Part shown: piece after piece, positions 25,283-33,592 of the stretch
Numbering within the stretch: position 1 is the first letter of the stretch
Layout: the number at the start of each line of letters is the position of its first letter
DNA from: Hymenobacter jejuensis
Lineage (GTDB): Bacteria > Bacteroidota > Bacteroidia > Cytophagales > Hymenobacteraceae
DNA length: 64,000 nucleotides
Assembly (NCBI RefSeq): GCF_006337165.1
Contig: NZ_CP040896.1
Span: forward strand, 2,046,001 to 2,110,000
Direction of reading: 5' to 3'
Translations under genes and position numbers: made by a program
Notes under the pieces: generated by a model
The model's database searches: none
Seen by the model: only the letters and a program-made list of their open reading frames with translations
What the model was told of the DNA's origin: nothing

Positions 25283-26572
25283 CTATTCCGTCCATGGGTA
25301 CAAGTCCGGGGGCATGTGTTCGTCGGCGTGGGTAGGCAAGGGATGAAGCGCGCGAGTTTTGTCGATGAACATAAACGCATCGTAACGCTCGAGCATGACA
25401 GACGGCACGTAACTGCCAAAGCGCTCAAATTCAGGCCGGTATACTACCCCGATGGCCCGATGACCTACTGGTTGCTGCAAATCGGGGTGTTGGCGCAACT
25501 CGTTGGAAAACAGCAGACCATTTTCGCCCTGAAGCTGGCTATGCAGCATCTCTTCCCAAGTGCCGCGCGGTGCCTGCGGCACGGGCATTACTTCGTAAGG
25601 AGCGCCCCATTTCTTTCCGGCAATCACGGAGCCCTCGTACGAGCCAAAGCCGACGGCGAACACGTTGTCGGGGCCATACGCCTCGCGGGCCAGCTGCCCG
25701 ACATTTACCAGGCCTTCGCGGGCCATATTGGTGTAGCGCGCGTCGCCGATGTGGGTGTTGTGCTCCCACACAAGGGCCTTACTGTCAGGGCCATGCAAAT
25801 CAAGAAGGCGCGTGAGGGTTTCCATCATGTGGCGGTCGCGCACGTTCCAAGAGGCCGAGCCACCCCGGATCATGGCGCGGTAATAGCGCTCGGCGTTCAC
25901 GGCTACCAAGGCGTTTTGCTCCGCTGTGAACTCAGCTTCTCGGCTCAGCAGGCCGTCGGCGTGGCTGCTTGCTACTTGTTGCCGCAAGGCGCGCAGCATA
26001 TCGGTTACTTCATCCTCGCAATCCTTTGATACAAAGGCTACTGCCTCGGCGTATTCCTGTGGGTCGTTGCCGTACGGCTCGAAGCAGCGAAAGGCACGGT
26101 GCGCGGCCTTCACGGCACCATCGCCCTGCTTTTCTACATAGTGCAGAATTTCCTGCAACGACTCCCAGAGGCTGTACACGTCCAGCCCATAAAAGCCAGC
26201 GCGGTGCTCGGGCGCCTGCTGGCGGTTGTGCAGATGCAGCCATTCTATTAGGGCCGCAATTTCCCAATTGCCCCACATCCAAGTGGGCCAGCGGTTGAAC
26301 GTCTGGAGCAGGCGCGAAGGGGAGTCGTAGTTTTTGTGGTCCTGCTTGATGGCGGCATTTACCTCAAAGCAATCGGGCCAGTCGCCTTCCACAGCGATAA
26401 ACTGGAAGCCCTTTTCCTGAATCAACCGCCGGGACAAGGCCGTGCGCCAAGTGTAGTACTCGGAAGTGCCGTGCGAAGCCTCGCCCAGCAGCACCACCCG
26501 GGCGTCGCCGATGGCAGCCAGTACCGGATCGAGGTCGGCGGCCGTGCGCAGCGGATGGGTAGGAAGCAGCAT
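25283..26572 (-). CDS. Erythromycin esterase family protein
   Basis: 429 aa from ATG 26572. Motifs of the EreA/EreB-like succinoglycan-biosynthesis/esterase superfamily are present: LLGEASHGTSEYY (catalytic His and Glu region), FIAVEGDWPDC and WEHNTHIGDAR. Genuine macrolide esterases form one small branch; most chromosomal members have unknown hydrolase roles, so resistance should not be assumed. A hairpin separates it from the small gene upstream on the same strand. Confidence 0.85.
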   Translation of the reverse strand: MLLPTHPLRTAADLDPVLAAIGDARVVLLGEASHGTSEYYTWRTALSRRLIQEKGFQFIAVEGDWPDCFEVNAAIKQDHKNYDSPSRLLQTFNRWPTWMWGNWEIAALIEWLHLHNRQQAPEHRAGFYGLDVYSLWESLQEILHYVEKQGDGAVKAAHRAFRCFEPYGNDPQEYAEAVAFVSKDCEDEVTDMLRALRQQVASSHADGLLSREAEFTAEQNALVAVNAERYYRAMIRGGSASWNVRDRHMMETLTRLLDLHGPDSKALVWEHNTHIGDARYTNMAREGLVNVGQLAREAYGPDNVFAVGFGSYEGSVIAGKKWGAPYEVMPVPQAPRGTWEEMLHSQLQGENGLLFSNELRQHPDLQQPVGHRAIGVVYRPEFERFGSYVPSVMLERYDAFMFIDKTRALHPLPTHADEHMPPDLYPWTE

Positions 26573-26606
26573 GGTCACGGTTGAGTTAGGGTGGTGCCCA
26601 AACAGA

Positions 26607-26639
26607 GAAGTGCGTCGCAACTAGGTCGCAACGCACTTC
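26607..26639. terminator. Hairpin between two minus-strand genes
   Basis: Arms GAAGTGCGT / ACGCACTTC enclose a 15-nt loop that itself holds partial symmetry. It lacks a clear T tract, so it may be a terminator or attenuator for the upstream small gene. Confidence 0.5.
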
Positions 26640-26657
26640 CAATCAAGGTAGTAAAGC

Positions 26658-27002
26658 CTATTTGTGGCCTTTTACCAGATTTTTGCCGAGGTCTTCTACT
26701 TTCTTCAGAAACTCGTCGGTTTCTGTATCAGCATATACGCCGTAAGCGGTTGATATAGTGCCTTTTACGCCGTCCGATGCTTCAATGGCGTACAGAATAG
26801 ACATGTCATCGGGATCGCTTTCGCCTTCGAAGCGGTAAAAATCGACAATGGTCACGTCTTCGGGGCCGTAGGTTGTGGTGTTGGCGTCGTCGCCAATAGT
26901 GTGCAAACGACCGTCTACGACGTTGAAATCTGCGGTAAAGCCGTCTTTCGTGAGCTTATTTTCGACGTTCACGAGGGAGCGTTCTTCTTCTTTGTCTTGC
27001 AT
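26658..27002 (-). CDS. Small conserved protein often labelled phosphoribosylpyrophosphate synthetase
   Basis: 114 aa from ATG 27002 (MQDKEEERSLVNVENKLTKD). The pattern GFTADFNVVDGRLHTIG, then PEDVTIVDFYRFEGESDPDD and SILYAIEASDGVKGTISTAYG, matches a small, widely conserved Bacteroidota protein. As I remember it, databases often carry a phosphoribosylpyrophosphate synthetase label for it, but it has none of the PRPP-binding or flexible-loop motifs and is a third of the enzyme's length, so that name looks wrong. Function unknown; acidic and cytosolic. Confidence 0.7.
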   Translation of the reverse strand: MQDKEEERSLVNVENKLTKDGFTADFNVVDGRLHTIGDDANTTTYGPEDVTIVDFYRFEGESDPDDMSILYAIEASDGVKGTISTAYGVYADTETDEFLKKVEDLGKNLVKGHK

Positions 27003-27046
27003 CGTAGTAGGGTTTTGTCGGTTGGTGAGAAGGGGCGGAAGGGCGC

Positions 27047-27092
27047 AAAAAAACAAGCCCCCGCCCAGCTATACGCAGCCGGGACGGGGGTA
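27047..27092 (-). terminator. Terminator of the Cys-rich membrane protein gene
   Basis: On the minus strand, CCCCCGTCCCGGCT pairs imperfectly with AGCTGGGCGGGGG and is followed by CTTGTTTTTTT. Confidence 0.8.
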
Positions 27093-27126
27093 GGTTGTCT
27101 GAATTCAAAAGCCGCGACGCGGCCGG

Positions 27127-27345
27127 TTATTTTGCGTTGGCCTGAACAGCCGCCTTTTCAATGGTGCGTTGCAGCCGATCGACGTCGATGGCCCCGCAGG
27201 CGCCGCCACAGCCTTTTGGACAGGCGCCCTCGCTCTTGCCAAAAAACGACCGCCAGAAGATGCGGCCGACGTAAAACGCCGCGGCCGTAAATAGCACAGC
27301 GATAATGAAATACTGAATTTCGGCGGAGGTGAGGGTCAGGAGCAT
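27127..27345 (-). CDS. FeoB-associated-like Cys-rich membrane protein
   Basis: 72 aa with one N-terminal transmembrane helix (YFIIAVLFTAAAFYVGRIFW) and a cytosolic Cys cluster CPKGCGGACG. The layout matches the small FeoB-associated Cys-rich proteins found beside ferrous iron transporters, but no feoA or feoB is in view. The cysteines could bind a metal. It has its own terminator. Confidence 0.65.
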   Translation of the reverse strand: MLLTLTSAEIQYFIIAVLFTAAAFYVGRIFWRSFFGKSEGACPKGCGGACGAIDVDRLQRTIEKAAVQANAK

Positions 27346-27385
27346 GACAAAAGCAAAACTACGGCGAGCCGGGAAAAGTTTAAGC

Positions 27386-28177
27386 CTACCAGTACTTCCG
27401 AATCGTGTCCTGCAACTGATTGTGTAGCAGGGTGTTACTAGCCACTACTTCGCGGCCGAAAATTGGGTCGCCGTCCTCGGTAAACTGCGTAACGCGGCCC
27501 CCAGCTTCCAGCACCAGCAGTATGCCGGCGGCCACGTCGTAGGAGTTGATGTTGAACTCGAAATAGGCGTCGAAGCGGCCTGCGGCCACATAGGCCAGGT
27601 CGAGCGCGGCCGAACCCACCCGGCGAATGCCTTGCGTGTTCTGCATGAAAGAACTCAGAATCTGTAGGTAGCCGTCGAGCTTATCGAATTTGTAGTACGG
27701 GAAACCCGTGGCAATCAGTGAGTCATGCAAATCGTCGGTGGCCGAAACCCGGATGGGCTTCTCGTTGCAGAACGCACCCGCGCCGCGCGCCGCGCGGAAG
27801 CATTCGTCTTGGTTGATTTCGTACACCACCCCGATCACCAGCTCCTGCCGTTGCATCAGCGCCACGCTCACGCAGTATGCCGGCTGGCCGTGGATGAAAT
27901 TGGTGGTGCCGTCGAGTGGGTCAATGATCCAGTTGAGGTCTTCGGCGCGCACGGCGCCTTCGGTGCCTTCTTCGGTGATGAAGCCTGCTTCGGGCAGCAA
28001 CTGCCGCAGCGCATCGACCAGCATTTTCTCGCTTTGCTTGTCGACGTACGAAACCATGTCGTGCAAGCCTTTCGACTGCACGCGGCTGAGGTCAAAATTG
28101 GCCGCCTCCTGGCGAATAAACTGACCCGCCTGGCGGGCAATATCAGCTACCTGAAAACTGAGGTGGTTGAAATCCAT
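27386..28177 (-). CDS. Inositol monophosphatase family protein
   Basis: 263 aa, the normal family length. The lithium-sensitive phosphatase motifs are visible: ITEEGTEG (metal-binding Glu), IIDPLDGTTNFIHG (signature 1) and SYDVAAGILLVLEAGG (signature 2). It hydrolyses myo-inositol-1-phosphate or related sugar phosphates; SuhB- and CysQ-like roles cannot be separated by eye. It lies between the Cys-rich protein and lnt on the same strand, with a spacer of about 70 bp to lnt. Confidence 0.9.
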   Translation of the reverse strand: MDFNHLSFQVADIARQAGQFIRQEAANFDLSRVQSKGLHDMVSYVDKQSEKMLVDALRQLLPEAGFITEEGTEGAVRAEDLNWIIDPLDGTTNFIHGQPAYCVSVALMQRQELVIGVVYEINQDECFRAARGAGAFCNEKPIRVSATDDLHDSLIATGFPYYKFDKLDGYLQILSSFMQNTQGIRRVGSAALDLAYVAAGRFDAYFEFNINSYDVAAGILLVLEAGGRVTQFTEDGDPIFGREVVASNTLLHNQLQDTIRKYW

Positions 28178-28246
28178 GAAGTTATGTTAGAGTTCGCGTC
28201 CTTCGGCTGGGCTTAGCAGCACAGGCTTGAATTAAGTTTGTGTGTT

Positions 28247-29947
28247 TTAGGCAACCTTAACAAACCGGCGCACGAGCGTAAACGCCAGCAGCAACACGGC
28301 CAGCACTTGCATTGCGGGGCCGATCAGCTCGCCGTGGCGGGCGTAAAAGGTGAGTTCGGTGTTGAGGTGTACCGGGTAGCGGCGGGCCGTCTGAATCCAC
28401 CAGCCAGTCTGGGTGATGATGTGGCCGGTTTGATCGATGAAGCCCGAAATGCCGGTGTTGGCCGAGCGGGCAATGTCGCGGCGGGTTTCGATGGCGCGCA
28501 AGGTGGCGTATTGCAAGTGCTGCAAGTGCCCCGGCGAATCGCTCCACCAGCCGTCGTTGGTGATGATGCCGATAAGCGTGGCACCGTTGCGCACGTATTC
28601 GGCCACAAAATCAGAATACACTGACTCATAGCAGATTACGGGTGCCACGCGCAAGTCCGGAGTCTTGGTATTAAACACCGTCCGTTCCGCTTGGCTGCCG
28701 TAGCTGCCAACTGTGCCGCCCAGGTCGATGTTGGCGATGAGCTTGGTCAGGGCCACCGGTACTTTTTCGACGCCTGGTACCAGCCGCGATTTGTGGTAGA
28801 AAACCGGCGGTCCTACCGGGCCCGGCAAGAAGGCCGCCGTATTGAACACGTCATAATACCCCAAGTCGTCGCGGAAGCGAGCCGTGGGCGACGCGGTTTC
28901 TTTGCTAGGATAGCTCTGCAAACTCGTAACCCCAGTAATAAGCTCTAAGCCAGCGTGTTGCTGCAAGAAATTGCGAACGCGCTGCACCTTGGGGTTGCTG
29001 TCGAAGATGTTCTCCCAATAAGGTTCGTCGAGAGCCGTTTCGGGCCACATGACGAGCTTGGTCTGGGGCGTGAGGTTTTTCTCAGTGATCTGAATCAGAC
29101 GCGAAAGCTGCTCGTCGTAGGGAATGAAGTTGGCTTTGCCCTCAAACTTCTCTTGGTACGGGTCGATATTCGGCTGAATGACAAGCACTTCAGCCGTTTT
29201 GCCTTTCTCCTGATAGTTTGCCCCGATGCTTTTGGAAAGCATAACAGGCAACAGAATCGCCAAGAAGGGCAGCCACCTCAGGCGCATTATCTGCACCCGG
29301 CTTAGCTCTGGCGCGGAAGGCTGCTTGGTGGCTAAGTATTTTGTCAAAGAATTGAAAACCAGCAAATTAACTACCCATATCCAGAGCGAGCCGCCCAGAA
29401 AGCCGGTGTATTCGTACCACTGCACCCATTGGTTGGCTTGGGCAAAACCGTTGCCGAGCGTGAGCCAGGGCCAGGTCAGGTCCCAGTGCAGGTGAAGCTG
29501 CTCAAACGCGATCCAGTACACCGGCAACGACAGGTAGCCGATCGTGGGCCCGGCCAGGCGTTTGGTGTGGTAGAAGGCCATTATGGGCAGGCACATCAGC
29601 AGGGCGTTGAGCACCACGGCGGCGATGCCGCCGCCTACCGTGCTGTAGCTTACCCACCACGTCGTGAAGGCATTCCAGAGCACGAGCATGAGGTAGGTGT
29701 AGCGAAACACCTTCCAGCCACTAGCACCGCGACTGACAAGTAGCTGTTCCATACGCAGATACGGAACGAAAGCAACCAGCAGGAGCAAGGCAAATAAGGC
29801 CGAGTGTACGGGCCAGCCCAGCCAGAGCAACCCCGCGCTCAGTAGCGCGAGCAGGCTGGGCGTCCAGTAGGCGAGGCGGGAAGCGGGGGCGATGGGGGGC
29901 GCGTCGACAACGACGGCGCTACTCCTGGTTTCCTTGAACGACGACAA
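28247..29947 (-). CDS. lnt: Apolipoprotein N-acyltransferase
   Basis: 566 aa if the TTG at 29947 is the start; an AAGGAG sequence a few bases upstream makes that the best choice, since no early ATG exists. Six or so N-terminal membrane helices precede the nitrilase-like domain with MWPETALDEPYW (catalytic Glu), YHKSRLVPGVEKVP (Lys) and VICYESVYSDF (Cys), then TNDGWWSDSPG. It adds the third acyl chain to lipoproteins in the inner membrane. The start overlaps the last 29 bp of rsmI, implying coupled translation. Confidence 0.92.
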   Translation of the reverse strand: MSSFKETRSSAVVVDAPPIAPASRLAYWTPSLLALLSAGLLWLGWPVHSALFALLLLVAFVPYLRMEQLLVSRGASGWKVFRYTYLMLVLWNAFTTWWVSYSTVGGGIAAVVLNALLMCLPIMAFYHTKRLAGPTIGYLSLPVYWIAFEQLHLHWDLTWPWLTLGNGFAQANQWVQWYEYTGFLGGSLWIWVVNLLVFNSLTKYLATKQPSAPELSRVQIMRLRWLPFLAILLPVMLSKSIGANYQEKGKTAEVLVIQPNIDPYQEKFEGKANFIPYDEQLSRLIQITEKNLTPQTKLVMWPETALDEPYWENIFDSNPKVQRVRNFLQQHAGLELITGVTSLQSYPSKETASPTARFRDDLGYYDVFNTAAFLPGPVGPPVFYHKSRLVPGVEKVPVALTKLIANIDLGGTVGSYGSQAERTVFNTKTPDLRVAPVICYESVYSDFVAEYVRNGATLIGIITNDGWWSDSPGHLQHLQYATLRAIETRRDIARSANTGISGFIDQTGHIITQTGWWIQTARRYPVHLNTELTFYARHGELIGPAMQVLAVLLLAFTLVRRFVKVA

Positions 29948-30602
29948 CGATTTCTCCTTTAATAGACGTACGGGCCGCAAACTGCGCCGCCAACTCGGCC
30001 AGCGTGCCGTTCACGGTTTCTTCGAATAGTTTGGTTAGCTCCCGGCTCACCGATGCCAACCGGTCGGGGCCCAGGGCCTCGGCCAGCTGCTCCAGCGTCT
30101 TGACGATGCGGTGCGGGGATTCGTAAAAAATCAACGTGCGGGTTTCGGTTGCGAGTTCGCGCAAGCGGGTTTGGCGGCCTTTTTTTACGGGCAGAAAACC
30201 CTCAAACACAAACCGTTCGGCCCCGAACCCCGACTTTAGCAAGGCCGGCACAAAAGCCGTCGCGCCCGGCAGACATTCTACGCCCAAGCCGCGGCCGAGG
30301 CACTCGCGCACCAGCAAAAAGCCCGGATCGGAAATGCCCGGCGTGCCCGCGTCCGATACCAGCGCCATGCGTTCGCCTTTTTCGAGGCGGTCGAGGACGC
30401 GGGCTACGGTTTGGTGCTCATTGTGAAGGTGATAGCTCAGCATCGGCTTCTTGAGGCCGAGGTGTTGCATCAGCCGGCCGCTGGTGCGGGTGTCCTCGGC
30501 CAGCACCGTATCGACCTCGCCCAGAATGCGAATGGCCCGTAAGGTGATATCTTCCAGGTTGCCGATGGGCGTAGGCACGAGGTACAGTACAGTATCAGGC
30601 AT
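29919..30602 (-). CDS. rsmI: 16S rRNA (cytidine1402-2'-O)-methyltransferase
   Basis: 227 aa. The TP-methylase (SAM) fold of RsmI is obvious: LYLVPTPIGNLEDITLRAIR at the start, AEDTRTSGRLM, LVSDAGTPGISDPGFLLV and FYESPHRI. It methylates C1402 of 16S rRNA with RsmH. It is somewhat short at the C-terminus compared with E. coli (286 aa), which is usual in Bacteroidota as far as I recall. Overlaps lnt. Confidence 0.95.
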   Translation of the reverse strand: MPDTVLYLVPTPIGNLEDITLRAIRILGEVDTVLAEDTRTSGRLMQHLGLKKPMLSYHLHNEHQTVARVLDRLEKGERMALVSDAGTPGISDPGFLLVRECLGRGLGVECLPGATAFVPALLKSGFGAERFVFEGFLPVKKGRQTRLRELATETRTLIFYESPHRIVKTLEQLAEALGPDRLASVSRELTKLFEETVNGTLAELAAQFAARTSIKGEIVVVVQGNQE

Positions 30603-30640
30603 AGAGCAAAGGTAGCGGGCGCCGCCCGGACTTACAGCCG

Positions 30641-30889
30641 CTATCCAACGTGGTGCAGGGCTGCTACCCGGTCGATGGCTTCGGCGAGGCGATGATCGCG
30701 CTTGGTTACGGTATTGCCGGCATCATGGGTGCGCAGGCGGAACTCGACAAAGCCGTATTCGTTGGCCCACCACGGATGATGATCGAGGCGCTCGGCCTCC
30801 GCGGCCACGTCGGTCATGAAGGCAAAAGCCGTTTTGAAATCCGGAAAGCGGAAGCTGCGGGTAAGTGCATTGTCTTGCTGGGTCCACAT
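30641..30889 (-). CDS. Pterin-4a-carbinolamine dehydratase
   Basis: 82 aa. The family signature is present: RLDHHPWWANEYGFVEFRL followed by RTHDAGNTVTKRD, including the catalytic His residues. The enzyme recycles the 4a-hydroxytetrahydropterin made by aromatic amino acid hydroxylases; no such hydroxylase is in the window. It lies 38 bp upstream of rsmI on the same strand and may be co-transcribed. Confidence 0.9.
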   Translation of the reverse strand: MWTQQDNALTRSFRFPDFKTAFAFMTDVAAEAERLDHHPWWANEYGFVEFRLRTHDAGNTVTKRDHRLAEAIDRVAALHHVG

Positions 30890-30915
30890 GATGATTTGGT
30901 AATCAAATTGTTATG
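30887..30915. repeat. AT-rich palindrome at a start codon (diverged copy)
   Basis: CAT (the dehydratase start codon on the minus strand) begins a palindrome with the centre ATTTG-GTAAT-CAAAT and a right end TTATG. The geometry matches the family, with the loop changed to GTAAT. Confidence 0.4.
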
Positions 30916-31067
30916 AAAGTTAGAATAAAATGCAGACGTTGAGATCGCCTCGCGGCGCTCTTAGTGAGGAGTATAGGGCGAGGTTGCTGCGGTAGAACAA
31001 CCCAAATCCCCAAACCACAGTACACTTCTATACGACCCACCTAACTCCTTCTAAACGAGTCTTTCTA

Positions 31068-31571
31068 ATGGCTATCGATCCTAATAACCGCCCTGTTCGC
31101 GTCATCAACGACGATACGACGAGCGAAGAATTTCAAGCCGGACACATCATTCCCGGCGCTAGTCCGCCCACTAACGAAGACGCCCGCGGCGGCTTCGGCA
31201 ACCGCGACGGCAAGCAAGGCTACGGCACCGACAGCAGCGACGGCATCTCGGCCGTATCGGTGAACGAAGACGCCGACAAATCCGAACACCCGGCCGACAA
31301 CATGCGCACCGCCGACGAAGGTGCCGACCAGCGCCCCAATCAGGACTTGCCCGCCGACGATGACATCGACGCCCGCCGCGTCGCGCCTATTATCGACGAA
31401 CTGGAAGCCGATGACTTGCGGCCAACCGACGAAATGTCGGACCCCGATTCGCGGGTAGGTATGGGTCAGATGGAACAGCCGCAACCCAACGCTATCGACG
31501 TGGGTGCCACCCCCGAAACCAATGCCGATCTGCTGGACCGCAACGCGCAGGAATCCGGCATTGAGGTGTAA
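31068..31571 (+). CDS. Hydrophilic acidic protein, probably disordered
   Basis: 167 aa, with no signal peptide or hydrophobic segment. Composition is dominated by Asp, Glu, Asn, Gly and Pro (GGFGNRDGKQGYGTDSSDG, NEDADKSEHPADN), which predicts little stable structure. Such proteins in soil Bacteroidota are often linked to desiccation or osmotic stress, but that is inference; no family recognised. It is followed 47 bp later by another small hydrophilic gene on the same strand, so the two may form a unit. Confidence 0.6.
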   Translation: MAIDPNNRPVRVINDDTTSEEFQAGHIIPGASPPTNEDARGGFGNRDGKQGYGTDSSDGISAVSVNEDADKSEHPADNMRTADEGADQRPNQDLPADDDIDARRVAPIIDELEADDLRPTDEMSDPDSRVGMGQMEQPQPNAIDVGATPETNADLLDRNAQESGIEV

Positions 31572-31593
31572 GTGATTAATTGTCAATTAGTTG
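31569..31593. repeat. AT-rich palindrome (ATTRTCA family), copy 4
   Basis: The TAA stop (31569-31571) is directly followed by GTGATTA-ATTGT-CAATTAG. The core contains ATTGTCA, and the right side continues TTGTA as in other copies. Confidence 0.55.
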
Positions 31594-31618
31594 TATTTTA
31601 ACTTTAATTGCCACAGCC

Positions 31619-31834
31619 ATGCCCTACAAGAGCAATAACACCAACCAGCAATCAAAGGAAAATCACGGCAGCCCCTCGCAGTCGGAGCAACCGAAAGGCG
31701 CCGGCAACCTGCCCGTCAACGATTTGGACGAACAAACCGAAGACCGGCTCGAACAGGAAGCCGCCGACGCACCGCAGCGGCACCCCAATCGCAATCTCGA
31801 CAAGCCCGATATCGACAAGCCTACCTACTCTTAA
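31619..31834 (+). CDS. Small hydrophilic protein, unknown
   Basis: 71 aa from ATG 31619. Very polar, Asn/Gln/Glu/Asp-rich (MPYKSNNTNQQSKENHGSPS), with a mid segment LPVNDLDEQTEDRLEQEAAD that could form one helix. No family recognised. Its position behind the other hydrophilic gene and in front of a terminator supports it as real. Confidence 0.55.
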   Translation: MPYKSNNTNQQSKENHGSPSQSEQPKGAGNLPVNDLDEQTEDRLEQEAADAPQRHPNRNLDKPDIDKPTYS

Positions 31835-31853
31835 GTAGCTGGCGCTGATCGTC

Positions 31854-31888
31854 AAAAAGCACCTGCCTTCAAATGCAGGTGCTTTTTG
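31854..31888 (+). terminator. Terminator after the hydrophilic-protein pair
   Basis: Stem AAAAAGCACCTGC / GCAGGTGCTTTTT with a loop of about 8 nt. Confidence 0.85.
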
Positions 31889-31995
31889 GTTTATAACGAT
31901 TTTGCTTGCTGCCTGCTTTTTCGCTCCGCCCTGAATTTGGGTACTGCACGACGCAGTACGCTGCCCGCCCGCCGCTTTTCCACACCTTCCTTGCC

Positions 31996-32694
31996 ATGGC
32001 CCGCTACGTCACTACCGATTTGCATGGGTGCTTGCTTTCCTTTCAGTGCGTGCTGGAAGAAGTACTTGCGCTAAAGCCCTCCGATGAGCTATATGTGCTC
32101 GGCGACTACGTCAACAAAGGGCCCGACAGCCGCGGCGTGCTCGACTACCTAATGCAACTGCCCGGCCGCGGCTTTCGGGTGCAGTGCCTGCGGGGCAACC
32201 ACGATCAGGAGCTGCTGGACGCGGCTCGCGGGCGAGACAAGCTTACCTGGGCTTCGGCCGCCGATCGAAGGCTGACATTGCAGAGCTTCGGGGTGGAAGA
32301 CGCCATTCAAATTCCGGAGCGCTACCTGCACTGGCTCGATGCGCTACCCTACCAGCTTGACTTACCGGATTTTGTGCTGGTGCACGCCGGCTTCAACTTT
32401 CGGCTGCCACCCGATAAGATGCGCACGGATTATCATACCATGCTCAACATCAAGGAGTTCGTGTTTGATGCTTCGCGTCTGCAAGGCAAGCGGCTTCTGC
32501 ACGGACACGTACCGACGCCCACCGCCGAGGTGCAGCGCAGCGTGCGCACGAAGCAAGGTGCCATCAGCCTCGATACGGGCTGCGTATACCGCCACAACCC
32601 CGAGCTATCGCACCTGGCGATTCTCGAACTGGATGAATTTGCGTTGACATTGCAGCCCAACATCGAGCCACCTTACGAAATCGCAAGGCGTTGA
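31996..32694 (+). CDS. PPP-family metallophosphatase (ApaH/PrpE-like)
   Basis: 232 aa from ATG 31996. The PPP signatures are complete: TDLHG (DxH), GDYVNKGPDSRG (GDxxxxGxxS), RGNHDQE (GNHD), then FVLVHAGFNF and LLHGHVPTP. It should dephosphorylate Ser/Thr phosphoproteins or hydrolyse diadenosine tetraphosphate; the short length favours a PrpE- or ApaH-like enzyme. It is convergent with the TPR membrane protein, with only 19 bp between the stops. Confidence 0.88.
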   Translation: MARYVTTDLHGCLLSFQCVLEEVLALKPSDELYVLGDYVNKGPDSRGVLDYLMQLPGRGFRVQCLRGNHDQELLDAARGRDKLTWASAADRRLTLQSFGVEDAIQIPERYLHWLDALPYQLDLPDFVLVHAGFNFRLPPDKMRTDYHTMLNIKEFVFDASRLQGKRLLHGHVPTPTAEVQRSVRTKQGAISLDTGCVYRHNPELSHLAILELDEFALTLQPNIEPPYEIARR

Positions 32695-32713
32695 TCAATA
32701 AGGTGTTGTGGTG

Positions 32714-33502
32714 TTAATCGGCGTGGAATATCGGATCTTTCAGCAGGTGCTGCGCCGCCCGCCGATACGGATTGACGGAGTCGGAGGCCACGTTGCGGAG
32801 CATGCGCGAGGCTTCTTCTACCCGTTCTTCCTTCCAGGAGGCCATGCCCAAGTGGTAGCGAGCCCGCCCCGCCAACGGCGACTCGGACTGTTGGCTGACG
32901 CGCCGTAAAAATGGACGAGCCGCCGCCGCCTGGTTTTCGCGCAACAGAAAAATACCGTTGTAATACAGCAGCGTGTCCTGGCCAATGTTGTCGGTGGGGA
33001 CGCGGCGCAGCGTGCCCAGCGCCGTAGAAAAATGTCCTTCGCGGTATTGGCGCATGGCTTCGGCCAGCAGCGGCCGCCGGTCGCCCTGCACAGTTACCTC
33101 GGGTAGGCCGGGGTCGGGCACGTAGTAGCGCGTCCAGGGGTCGTTGCCGCGGATGCCGGGGCGCGTCATCAGCCACACGCCCGCGATCAGCAACAAGGCA
33201 CCGGCGGCAAGGATGCCCCAACGCTTCTGGGTGCTGCGTTTTCGGCGGCGCATTCGGGTTACGGCGCTTTGGCGCTGGTCGAGGCGTTGGTCGAGGGCCA
33301 GTAAGCGCTGCCGGAGTGTGGCGTGGCCTGCTACCCAACGCAGATCGGCGGTGAGTTGCTCGTAGATTTCGTAGGCGTGGCGCAGGTCAGCATCGTGACT
33401 CAGGCGTTCTTCGAAAGCCGCCTGCTCATCGTTCGACATCTGACCGTCGGCAAAGCGCTCTAGTTCTTCTATATAAGGGCGCAAATCAGCAGGCGGTATC
33501 AT
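32714..33502 (-). CDS. Single-pass membrane protein with TPR-like C-terminus (anti-sigma candidate)
   Basis: 262 aa from ATG 33502. The N-terminal 90 residues (IEELERFADGQMSNDEQAAF and ADLRHAYEIYEQL) resemble the cytosolic sensor part of anti-sigma factors but lack the zinc-finger cysteines. One transmembrane helix follows (WGILAAGALLLIAGVWLMT), and the rest is extracytoplasmic with TPR-like helical pairs. It sits 90 bp downstream of an ECF sigma gene on the same strand, which makes an anti-sigma or sigma-regulated role the natural guess. Not proven from sequence. Confidence 0.65.
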   Translation of the reverse strand: MIPPADLRPYIEELERFADGQMSNDEQAAFEERLSHDADLRHAYEIYEQLTADLRWVAGHATLRQRLLALDQRLDQRQSAVTRMRRRKRSTQKRWGILAAGALLLIAGVWLMTRPGIRGNDPWTRYYVPDPGLPEVTVQGDRRPLLAEAMRQYREGHFSTALGTLRRVPTDNIGQDTLLYYNGIFLLRENQAAAARPFLRRVSQQSESPLAGRARYHLGMASWKEERVEEASRMLRNVASDSVNPYRRAAQHLLKDPIFHAD

Positions 33503-33592
33503 ACGCGAAGGCCTAAGCACGGGGTAAAAACTTACCTGGTTACTCGTTCGGCGGTGAGGAGGGTGGCAAATTACGCAGAAACCACGGGTCGC

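Noticed and set aside
25283..26572. Erythromycin resistance gene
   Set aside because: The family is broad and mostly of unknown function; no mobile context supports a resistance role.
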